Origin: Hyphomicrobiales bacterium
GTDB taxonomy: Bacteria > Pseudomonadota > Alphaproteobacteria > Rhizobiales > Xanthobacteraceae
Length of the DNA: 5,219 nt
Direction of reading: 5' to 3'
Assembly (NCBI GenBank): GCA_003164375.1
Contig: PLTE01000008.1
Coordinates: forward strand, 1,558-6,776
Shown here: positions 1 to 4,477 of the stretch, in pieces
Layout: every line of letters starts with the position of its first letter
How positions within the stretch are numbered: the stretch's first letter is position 1
Program-made: the position numbers and the translations under genes
Notes under the pieces: model-generated
Seen by the model: only the letters and a program-made list of their open reading frames with translations
What the model was told of the DNA's origin: nothing
The model's database searches: none

Positions 1-173
1 ACCGCCAGCACGAACACGCCGACGATGAAGGCGTCGGTCTGCTGGATCGCGTGCGTCGCGGCCGCCGGGATGTAATCCGGCAGCGCGAGCGAGCCCTTGG
101 CGATCGCGTCGAGCACGGCCACAAAGCCGGCGATGACGAGGCCGGTGGTTGGATCGATGGACGGAAACTTCAT
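1..173 (-). CDS. N-terminus of a small membrane protein (partial; candidate holin)
   Basis: From an ATG at 173 the frame stays open for 57 codons to the left edge. It reads MKFPSIDPTTG, then a hydrophobic stretch LVIAGFVAVLDAIAKG (residues 12-27), a hairpin region LALPDYIPAAATHAIQQTD, then a second hydrophobic segment AFIVGVFVLA (48-57) that is cut by the window end. Two membrane spans in a very short protein inside a lysis region suggest a holin-like role, forming the pores that let the amidase and lysozyme reach the wall; this is inference, and another small membrane protein is possible. The ATG overlaps the preceding stop as ATGA and has GAGG about 7 bases upstream, which supports coupled translation. 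Length and C-terminus are unknown. Confidence 0.65.
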   Translation of the reverse strand, partial: MKFPSIDPTTGLVIAGFVAVLDAIAKGSLALPDYIPAAATHAIQQTDAFIVGVFVLA

Positions 174-397
174 TTTGCACCTCGCTTGTAGAGATTGCAG
201 GCCGTGACGAGATCGGCCCATTCGGCGTCGGACAGGCGCATCTCCGCCAGCGGCCCGGGCAGATCGCGGCCGCGCGCGTCGTCGCGGACCTGCTTGCCGC
301 GCAGCGTCACGACAACCGCGTCGCCGACGTCATCGACCGAGAAGAACGGCGGATAGCCCGACCCGGGCGCGGTGTGGGCGGCGATGGTTTTTCGCAT
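170..397 (-). CDS. Small conserved-type protein of 75 residues, function unknown
   Basis: A soluble 75-residue protein: MRKTIAAHTAPGSGYPPFFSVDD (a Gly-Tyr-Pro-Pro turn), then DAVVVTLRGKQVRDDARGRD, then PLAEMRLSDAEWADLVTACNLYKRG. The strand VVVTLRG and the closing Leu-Ser-Asp-Ala-Glu-Trp-Ala-Asp-Leu helix suggest a small strand-plus-helix fold, a layout seen in short uncharacterised proteins of alphaproteobacterial phages. No signal peptide, membrane span or catalytic motif is present. The ATG at 397 has AGGGGAA about 8 bases upstream and lies 18 bases after the papain-like stop; its own stop overlaps the next start as ATGA, so it is embedded in the operon. Its first eleven residues are duplicated in the 29-codon ORF. 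Confidence 0.75.
   Translation of the reverse strand: MRKTIAAHTAPGSGYPPFFSVDDVGDAVVVTLRGKQVRDDARGRDLPGPLAEMRLSDAEWADLVTACNLYKRGAK
366..397 (-). repeat. Copy 2 of a 32-base direct repeat spanning a gene start
   Basis: Partner of 1323-1354; it covers the first codons of the 75-residue gene, up to and including the ATG at 397. The two copies flank the papain-like gene in direct orientation about 960 bases apart, so recombination between them would delete that gene. Confidence 0.85.
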
Positions 398-415
398 TGG
401 CGGGTTCCCCTGGAT

Positions 416-1237
416 TTACGCCGCGATCCTGCCGCCGAGCGCGTCGAAGTCGGCGACGAGCTGGGCCCAGTCGAGCCCGTTCGGCGTCTTGGCGGTCGCG
501 CGCGCAAGCGCGTCCTGCGAGATCACCGTCCACAGCTCGCCGCCGTAGCTGTTGGCGATATATTTCTCGATCGCCGCCCAGGTCTGCAGCCCGAGCATGC
601 CCCAGCTGTCGACCGAAACGCCGCCGAGGCCGTAGCCGACGCCGACGAAGCAATGGCCGTTGTTCGGGTCGGGCGCGCCGGCGACATCCCAGGTGAAACC
701 GTTGGCCGAAGGCATCGGGTTGATCCATGCGTCCGGCAATTCGACGCCGAAATAGACGTTCTCGAACAGCCACAATGCGGTCTTGATCTCGTTGATGTTG
801 GCGGCGTCGACCGCGAGATAGCCGGCGATCCTGCGCGAGCCGTCGGCCAGCAGCCCATGGTCGCGCCAGTAACTCAGCACGGTCTCCTCGTCGCCGCCAT
901 TGTCGGTCGAGGGATCGCCGATCACATAGCCGGTCGAGCGGGCGTAGAAGGCTTCCACCTGGTCGTCGTTCCAGGTCAGCGGCGCGCCGGCGGCGCCGAG
1001 CATCAGGCCGTCGATGTGGAAAGTGCCGCTGGCGGTGCAGCAGCCGAGCCGGTCGTTGCACAGCACCTGCGCCAGCACGGCCGGAGCGTCGGGCGAGTAG
1101 TCGATCGTCGCGGGCGGCGGCGGCAGGGCGGCGCCGAGATAATCGCGCAGCAACAGCCGCGGGCGGCGCATCGCCCCGCGCTTGCGGCCGAGCTTGTAGC
1201 TCTTGCCGGTAAAGGGATGAATGATGGTCTTGACCAT
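416..1237 (-). CDS. Papain-like cysteine-protease-fold protein
   Basis: A 273-residue protein with the ordered signature of the papain (C1) fold. NDRLGCCTASGTFH (residues 61-74) supplies a Gly-Cys-(Cys) nucleophile at C67 (or C66), with N61 six residues before it where papain has the oxyanion Gln. GHCFVGVGYG (194-203) supplies H195, and VDSWGMLG (209-216) matches the papain NSWG motif with Asp210 for Asn. Between them lie TGYVIGDPSTDNGGDEETVL (102-121) and a helix with WLFENVYFGVELPDAW. The N-terminus (MVKTIIHPFTGK) is basic, with no signal peptide, so it acts in the cytoplasm or on the virion. Related phage and prophage proteins are usually annotated hypothetical; activity as peptidase, amidase or isopeptidase is inferred from fold only. 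The ATG at 1237 has AAGGG about 8 bases upstream, part of the palindrome CCCTTAAGGG (1245-1254). GC is very high (47 of 60 bases at 1081-1140). Confidence 0.75.
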   Translation of the reverse strand: MVKTIIHPFTGKSYKLGRKRGAMRRPRLLLRDYLGAALPPPPATIDYSPDAPAVLAQVLCNDRLGCCTASGTFHIDGLMLGAAGAPLTWNDDQVEAFYARSTGYVIGDPSTDNGGDEETVLSYWRDHGLLADGSRRIAGYLAVDAANINEIKTALWLFENVYFGVELPDAWINPMPSANGFTWDVAGAPDPNNGHCFVGVGYGLGGVSVDSWGMLGLQTWAAIEKYIANSYGGELWTVISQDALARATAKTPNGLDWAQLVADFDALGGRIAA

Positions 1238-1264
1238 GGTTATACCCTTAAGGGGGAAGAGGGG

Positions 1265-1354
1265 TTACAGCGCGTTGACGTCCTCGTTGCGCGACCGCAA
1301 ATAGCGGTCGAAGGCGCGCTCCGGCGCGGTGAATGCGGCGATGGTTTTTCGCAT
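1265..1354 (-). CDS. 29-codon ORF sharing its start with the 75-residue gene; tiny gene or remnant
   Basis: This frame reads MRKTIAAFTAP and then ERAFDRYLRSRNEDVNAL before a TAA. The first eleven residues match the 75-residue protein encoded at 170-397 (MRKTIAAHTAP) except for one residue, and the DNA matches over about 32 bases with three differences. The remaining 18 residues do not resemble the other protein. A GGAG stands about 11 bases before the ATG. It sits between the helical-protein gene (gap 20 bases) and the papain-like gene (gap 27 bases), so it fills an otherwise empty space of the operon. Either it is a genuine small paralogue, or a duplicated start left after a deletion or recombination. 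Its length makes coding potential hard to judge. Confidence 0.5.
   Translation of the reverse strand: MRKTIAAFTAPERAFDRYLRSRNEDVNAL
1323..1354 (-). repeat. Copy 1 of a 32-base direct repeat spanning a gene start
   Basis: The 32 bases ending at the ATG of the 29-codon ORF match those at 366-397 with three adjacent mismatches (1332-1334 against 375-377). The inner 20 bases, GCGGCGATGGTTTTTCGCAT on the plus strand, are identical. Similarity stops at the start codon on the upstream side, so the repeat lies wholly within coding sequence. Confidence 0.85.
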
Positions 1355-1374
1355 GTTGGGGCGCTCCAGCGCGG

Positions 1375-1605
1375 TCACGCGGCGGGAGTCGCCGGGACGA
1401 GGCTCAACGCCGTCCAGGCGGAGATCGCCGGGGCGAGCTTGGCGCGTTCGGCGGCGATGGCGGTCTCAAGGCTGGCCAGCGCCGCGTCGAGATCGGTTGC
1501 TTCCTTCAGTTTGGCGGCGCGCACCGCCTGCCCATCGGAGATATAGCCGTCGGCCGTCTGGGTGATCGCGGCCGCTTGCGCCGCGATGTCATCGAGGATT
1601 GTCAT
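1375..1605 (-). CDS. Small helical (coiled-coil-like) protein, function unknown
   Basis: A 76-residue acidic, Ala-rich protein: MTILDDIAAQAAAITQTADG, a Gly/Ser-containing turn, then a long helix-forming run AVRAAKLKEATDLDAALASLETAIAAERAKL, ending in a Pro/Ala tail. The heptad-like spacing of Leu/Ile/Ala suggests a short coiled coil that could oligomerise. No signal peptide, membrane span or catalytic motif is visible. The ATG at 1605 has AAAGGA about 8 bases upstream. It lies 20 bases before a 29-codon ORF in the same direction. Similar short helical proteins are common among phage tail and lysis genes, but I do not recognise a named family. Confidence 0.7.
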   Translation of the reverse strand: MTILDDIAAQAAAITQTADGYISDGQAVRAAKLKEATDLDAALASLETAIAAERAKLAPAISAWTALSLVPATPAA

Positions 1606-1666
1606 GGTGAGTCCTTTTGGGGATTGCGCGGGAGCCGCCGCGCGCGGTTGATTCGGACGCGGGGAT

Positions 1667-1693
1667 GCGCGCGGAGCCTCATGCCCCGCGCGC
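1667..1693 (-). repeat. GC hairpin resembling the terminator stem, without a T-run
   Basis: Arms 1667-1674 and 1686-1693 form an 8-base all-GC stem with an 11-base loop. The minus-strand 5' side, CTCGCGCGCGGGGC, is identical over 14 bases to the start of the terminator at 2061-2091 (plus-strand 1683-1696 and 2081-2094). Here the stem is followed by ATCCCC rather than T residues, so it is not a standard terminator. The surrounding gap (1606-1729) holds no credible gene and contains further CGCGCG units near 1638-1646. Confidence 0.5.
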
Positions 1694-1729
1694 GAGGTCT
1701 ATTGTGCGGGCTTGCGAGGGCGGAATGGG

Positions 1730-2017
1730 TTAGGCGGAAAGCTGCTTCTCGAGCGATTCGGCTTTCGCGGCTTGGCCCTTCTGGTAGGGCACCCAAGAGG
1801 CGAAACGGCCATAAGCGTTTGGAACATCGTCATCCTGCAACAGAGTCACAGACGTTTCGCCGCGCGAATTGCCGTTGCTGTCGAAAACGGCCAGATTTAC
1901 CATGCGGTCGCCCCACACATAGACGACAAGCGCGGCGTTGGGCTGATCCGGGTTCGGCGCTTCAGCTTCTTTCTGCGGCCAGAACCACACGATGCGACCA
2001 ATGGAAGGTTGAATCAT
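1730..2017 (-). CDS. Conserved phage small protein, function unknown
   Basis: A 95-residue protein beginning MIQPSIGRIVWFWP, with AALVVYVWGDRMVNLAVFDSNG in the middle (residues 28-49), TSVTLLQDDD (55-64) and ending WVPYQKGQAAKAESLEKQL. The strand-rich core with VNLAVFD and the closing Trp-x-Pro-Tyr-Gln stretch belong to a type of small uncharacterised protein I recognise from tailed phages and prophages of Proteobacteria; no function has been assigned that I know of. It is probably a soluble cytoplasmic or virion-associated protein, since no signal peptide or membrane span is present. The ATG at 2017 has GGAGAGAAG 4-10 bases upstream. It is the first gene after the terminator and is separated from the next gene by about 124 bases. 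GC is moderate compared with the papain-like gene to its left. Confidence 0.8.
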   Translation of the reverse strand: MIQPSIGRIVWFWPQKEAEAPNPDQPNAALVVYVWGDRMVNLAVFDSNGNSRGETSVTLLQDDDVPNAYGRFASWVPYQKGQAAKAESLEKQLSA

Positions 2018-2060
2018 TATCTTCTCTCCAGTTTGCCGCGGACTGTGCGGCGAGGATTAG

Positions 2061-2091
2061 AAAAGCGCGCGGGACCGTTCGCCCCGCGCGC
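2061..2091 (-). terminator. Intrinsic terminator after the outer-membrane gene
   Basis: On the minus strand a 9-base all-GC stem (CGCGCGGG-type; arms 2083-2091 and 2065-2073) encloses a 9-base loop and runs straight into TTTTCTAAT. It lies 13 bases past the outer-membrane stop codon. Stem strength and the T-run make this a good rho-independent terminator, so genes to the left are read only by read-through or from a promoter I cannot identify. Confidence 0.75.
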
Positions 2092-2103
2092 GAGATCGGC
2101 GGC

Positions 2104-3126
2104 TTAGAGTCCAGCCTTGGCGACGGCGGACGAGAGCGAGCCCGACGCCGGCAGCTTGCTCTGGATCGCGCTGTTGATGCCGCTGGCGCCGCTGGTCACA
2201 TTCGAATTGAACGTCGCGATGTCATTGGTGATATTGCCGGTCGGAACGAAGAACAGGCCGTTATTGCCGCCAAGGAAATTGGTGTGATAGGCGAGGCCTA
2301 TCGACACCTTTTCCTCCGTGAAGCGCTTGGTCCCCAAGAACTGCGATTGCTGCGCGGAAATCGCCGCCGGCGTCGCGCCATAGAGCAGACCGGAGCCCGC
2401 GACCGTATGCGAACCCCAATCGGCGTGGTCGTATTCGAGCTTCGCGCTCCAGCCCGGAATGAACATCCATTCGACGCCGCCCTTGGCGTGCCAGCCGGCG
2501 AACAGCGCGCCGGCCGTCCCGAAGCCCGACGCGACATTGTAGGGCGAGCCCGAATAGACGCTGGAACTGGTCTTCAGGAAGCTTGGGCCGCCGCCGACAT
2601 AGACCTGCAACGCGGGCGTCACGAGCCAGCCGGCCTTGCCGGTCGCGTCATAGCGCGCGGTCCAGCCGGAGCCGATCTGCGCGACGGCGGGATAGCCGGC
2701 GGCCAGCGCCGGCGTCGCGAAGGTCACGGACTTTTCATCGCCGCCCACCGGCAGGTCGATGGAAGCCTCGACCCCCAGCACCCAATTACCCGTCTGGTAA
2801 TTGGCGCCGATGTTGGGGCTGAAGACGAGGGCGCGATTGTTGAGCGTGGCGGTCGCGCCGCTGGCGTAGGCGTAAGGCTGAAAGCTGGTCCCGGCGCCGC
2901 TGTTATACGCCTCCAGATTCATCGTCGGCGAGGAGTCGAAGGCATAGCCGCCGGAAACGCCGAAATAGAGCCCGGTCCACGACGGCGCGGGCGCGTAGAT
3001 CGGCACGGGCGCGGGCGCGGCCTTCGGGTTGGGGAGATCGGCCGCGAAGGTGGGAACGACCACCGGCCCGAACAGCAGCGCCAACGCGAGGGCGAGCCCC
3101 GCGAGGAGGTGATAAAACTTGGTCAT
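2104..3126 (-). CDS. Outer-membrane beta-barrel protein (alphaproteobacterial Omp25/31-like)
   Basis: A 340-residue outer-membrane protein. Residues 1-28/29 are a signal peptide (hydrophobic LLAGLALALALLFG, cleavage near TFA|AD), followed by a Pro/Ala linker (ADLPNPKAAPAPVP) and SWTGLYFGVSGGYAF (49-63), the signature first strand of the small porin-like OmpA/Omp25/31 barrels of Rhizobiales. Alternating strands follow, including GNWVLGVEASID, GWTARYDATGKAGWLV, LQVYVGGGPSF, GWHAKGGVEWMFIPGWSAKLEYDHADWG and KVSIGLAYHTNF. In this family the last strand and its aromatic residue normally end the protein for Bam recognition; here F284 is followed by a 56-residue tail rich in Asn, Ser, Thr and Ala. 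The ATG at 3126 is chosen for its AAGGA 7-8 bases upstream and because the signal peptide begins there. A terminator follows 13 bases after the stop. It is probably a cargo gene altering the host surface, comparable in role to lambda Lom; a captured host gene is equally possible. Confidence 0.85.
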   Translation of the reverse strand: MTKFYHLLAGLALALALLFGPVVVPTFAADLPNPKAAPAPVPIYAPAPSWTGLYFGVSGGYAFDSSPTMNLEAYNSGAGTSFQPYAYASGATATLNNRALVFSPNIGANYQTGNWVLGVEASIDLPVGGDEKSVTFATPALAAGYPAVAQIGSGWTARYDATGKAGWLVTPALQVYVGGGPSFLKTSSSVYSGSPYNVASGFGTAGALFAGWHAKGGVEWMFIPGWSAKLEYDHADWGSHTVAGSGLLYGATPAAISAQQSQFLGTKRFTEEKVSIGLAYHTNFLGGNNGLFFVPTGNITNDIATFNSNVTSGASGINSAIQSKLPASGSLSSAVAKAGL

Positions 3127-3169
3127 GACTAATCCTTGATTGACCGGGGAACTGCCCGGCACAGATGCG

Positions 3170-3189
3170 CCGTCTTCGGCCGAAGACGG
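3170..3189. repeat. Perfect 20-base palindrome between secreted and outer-membrane genes
   Basis: CCGTCTTCGGCCGAAGACGG is self-complementary over all 20 bases. It begins 6 bases after the stop of the secreted Cys-rich gene and ends about 43 bases before the outer-membrane gene start. As RNA it can form an 8-base stem with a GGCC loop; as DNA it could be an operator for a dimeric repressor. On the minus strand it is followed by CGCATCTG, not a T-run, so it is not a standard intrinsic terminator. A 5-base GC stem (3144-3148 with 3155-3159) lies next to it, nearer the start codon. Confidence 0.6.
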
Positions 3190-3195
3190 AGAATT

Positions 3196-3510
3196 TCAGC
3201 GGCCGCGCGTCACCGGATCGTGCTCGCAATCGGCACAAGGCCACGCGCCATTAGGTCCGCGCGGCTCTGGCGGCGCGAGAGGCTTGCAGTAAAACGGGTT
3301 CGTCCCATCGGGCCAGCCGAGCATTTGCGGCGCCGTCTCGCATGCCGCCTTGGTGTATTCGGTGCTGTCGTCGCACCACGGCCCAGAGCCCGTGACGCAA
3401 AGCACGTAAAGGTCGTCGGCTTGATCCGGCGCCGCCACCGAGACGACAGGACGAAGCGCGAGAACAGCCGCAGCGCCGATGAAGAGGATTTGCGCGAGCG
3501 TGAGGCGCAT
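3196..3510 (-). CDS. Secreted six-cysteine protein, function unknown
   Basis: A 104-residue protein with a clear Sec signal peptide: MRLTLAQ, then a hydrophobic core ILFIGAAAVLALRPVV, then SVAA|PD, with cleavage likely after Ala26 or Ala27. No Cys follows the cleavage site, so it is not a lipoprotein. The mature part of about 77 residues has six cysteines (38, 46, 57, 75, 92, 95), including CADC near the end, several Trp and Pro residues, and no membrane segment. An even number of cysteines in an exported protein suggests three disulphide bonds formed in the periplasm. It lies 10 bases after the zinc-protein gene with a perfect Shine-Dalgarno, so it shares that transcript. Position among lysis genes raises the thought of a spanin, but it lacks the lipobox of an Rz1-type and the long coiled coil of an Rz-type protein. 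I do not recognise the family; an envelope-modifying or inhibitor-like protein would fit equally. Confidence 0.75.
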   Translation of the reverse strand: MRLTLAQILFIGAAAVLALRPVVSVAAPDQADDLYVLCVTGSGPWCDDSTEYTKAACETAPQMLGWPDGTNPFYCKPLAPPEPRGPNGAWPCADCEHDPVTRGR

Positions 3511-3516
3511 GGTCAG

Positions 3517-3522
3517 CCTCCT
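3517..3522 (-). promoter_or_regulatory. Ribosome binding site AGGAGG fixing the start of the secreted Cys-rich gene
   Basis: A full consensus AGGAGG stands 6 bases before the ATG at 3510. It overlaps the stop codon of the preceding gene, and it rules out the TTG 13 codons further upstream as the start. Confidence 0.8.
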
Positions 3523-3958
3523 ATTCCTTGCCTTCGACGTGATCAGCAATTCGATCCCGCGCCTTGCAGAGCAAAGTCACCGCATCAGTCAATGCGGGAC
3601 TGGCGCCGGCCTTTTCCACCGCATTCACCGCTTCGCGGGTTGCGAGTTCCGCTGCCGTCAGCCAGTTCATGTCGATGCGGGTCGGGACGCCATCGGGGCG
3701 CTTGGCGGGGCGAATGCCGCCGTCTTTCTTCCAAGCATCAAGCTGCGCTTGATAGGGATCAGCCGCGCGATCCGCCGCCTGTTTCGTCTTTTCCCAATCT
3801 CGAAACGGGCAATATTTATGCGTGCAGAAATGCGCGAGCATCATTTCCGATGCTCCATTTTCGCCCATGCCGCACTTTGGACACTTCGTAAGTTTGCCTA
3901 CGTCCACGGTTTTGCAAAACTCACGAACCCTATCATCGTCTTGTTCAGACCAAGCCAT
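3521..3958 (-). CDS. Small zinc-binding-like protein with helical C-terminus, function unknown
   Basis: A 145-residue protein with three visible parts. Residues 1-25 are charged (SEQDDDRVREF). Residues 26-50 hold a cysteine cluster, CPKC (26-29), H43, C45 and C50, spaced like a zinc knuckle or zinc ribbon. Residues 97-145 form a helix pair, WLTAAELATREAVNAVEK and then LTDAVTLLCKARDRIADHV. A helix-turn-helix of this second sort, with a Leu-Thr-Asp-Ala-Val start to its last helix, occurs in small uncharacterised phage proteins, so the C-terminal half may be a separate module. No enzymatic motif is seen. The ATG at 3958 is preferred to the ATT five codons earlier; GGGGGG stands 7-8 bases upstream. 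GC here is much lower than in its neighbours (about 47% over 3781-3900, counted by eye), which suggests a separate origin. Nucleic-acid or protein binding is a guess from the cysteine cluster alone. Confidence 0.75.
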   Translation of the reverse strand: MAWSEQDDDRVREFCKTVDVGKLTKCPKCGMGENGASEMMLAHFCTHKYCPFRDWEKTKQAADRAADPYQAQLDAWKKDGGIRPAKRPDGVPTRIDMNWLTAAELATREAVNAVEKAGASPALTDAVTLLCKARDRIADHVEGKE

Positions 3959-3960
3959 AT

Positions 3961-4008
3961 TCAAGCCCCCCAATAGAAAAGCGTGGCGTCGTCCTCGTAG
4001 GATTTCAT
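3961..4008 (-). CDS. Possible 15-codon ORF between lysin and zinc-protein genes
   Basis: Directly after the lysozyme-like gene's TGA, one base later, an ATG opens a 15-codon frame reading MKSYEDDATLFYWGA. A strong GGAGGGGG sits just before it, formed by the last Gly codons of the upstream gene. Its TGA at 3961-3963 lies two bases before the ATG of the next gene, so the peptide exactly bridges the gap and could pass ribosomes along. That packing is what real tiny phage genes look like, but the frame is too short to judge by composition and the Shine-Dalgarno could be a by-product of the Gly-Gly-Gly codons. No similarity is recognised. Confidence 0.3.
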   Translation of the reverse strand: MKSYEDDATLFYWGA

Positions 4009-4009
4009 G

Positions 4010-4477
4010 TCAGCCCCCTCCGATTCGCTGCTGGAAGTAACTCGCCCAGAACACCGCGCGATGGCCGCGCTTGACGTTCTGGCCCGGCGCGCCGGGGCGC
4101 TCGTAGAACGCGCTCGCCGCGAAGCCGGCGTCATAGGCCGTCGTCGCCTCGCGGATCATTTTGAGCGCGTGCATTTCGGAATGTCGCAGCTCCCACCACA
4201 CCGCCTCGAGCTGGCGCGCGATCGACGGCAGCTTCGACACGTCGATGCCGCAACCCGGCCATGTGCCGTTTCCGTCGCGAATGAGCCTGATGCGGTCCAT
4301 GTGGAGCTGATGCAGCCCGGAAGCTTCGTGGTGGTCGCCGATCGCGTTCGGATCGAGCGACGATTCCGCGTCGGCTTGCGCCAGCATCGCGGCGGCGAAG
4401 ATCGGCGTTTGCTGCTTGGCCAGCCAAAAGGCGTGGATTTCGCGCGCGTTGGCGTAATATTGCGGCTGGCTAAGCAT
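4010..4477 (-). CDS. Predicted phage lysozyme-like muralytic protein
   Basis: A 155-residue protein that starts inside the end of the amidase gene (ATGCTTAG overlap), so the two are very probably translated together. After a helical N-terminus it carries FAAAMLAQADAESSLDPNAIG (residues 27-47) and then EASGLHQLH (51-59). A helix ending in Ala-Glu-Ser followed by a Leu/Phe-Asp-Pro-x-Ala turn and a Ser-Gly-Leu-x-Gln segment is the arrangement around the catalytic Glu in goose-type lysozymes, transglycosylases and the phage tail lysozyme family; Glu38 would be the catalytic acid. The rest is helical, with AVWWELRHSE, a Tyr/Ala-rich stretch and AFYERPGAP. The likely role is cleavage of the glycan backbone, complementing the amidase. 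No signal peptide or membrane segment is seen. It could instead be a tail-associated lysozyme; family membership is by motif only. Confidence 0.65.
   Translation of the reverse strand: MLSQPQYYANAREIHAFWLAKQQTPIFAAAMLAQADAESSLDPNAIGDHHEASGLHQLHMDRIRLIRDGNGTWPGCGIDVSKLPSIARQLEAVWWELRHSEMHALKMIREATTAYDAGFAASAFYERPGAPGQNVKRGHRAVFWASYFQQRIGGG

Noticed and set aside
1245..1254. Palindrome CCCTTAAGGG before the papain-like gene
   Set aside because: It is only 10 bases and its AAGGG half is explained as the Shine-Dalgarno sequence; too short to claim as an operator.
149..1546. Long plus-strand open frame of 465 codons
   Set aside because: It lies antisense to the 75-residue, papain-like and helical-protein genes, is very rich in Arg, Ala, Gly and Val, shows no domain pattern, and exists because high-GC genes leave few stops on the opposite strand.
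1602..1796. Minus-strand frame of 64 codons overlapping the gap 1606-1729
   Set aside because: Its start lies inside the end of the 95-residue gene in another frame, no good Shine-Dalgarno is seen, and the product is Arg-rich without pattern.
1333..3132. Long plus-strand open frame of 599 codons
   Set aside because: It is antisense to the outer-membrane gene, the 95-residue gene and the terminator; it is Arg-rich low-complexity and crosses obvious gene boundaries. The minus-strand genes have signal peptides, Shine-Dalgarno sites and family patterns.
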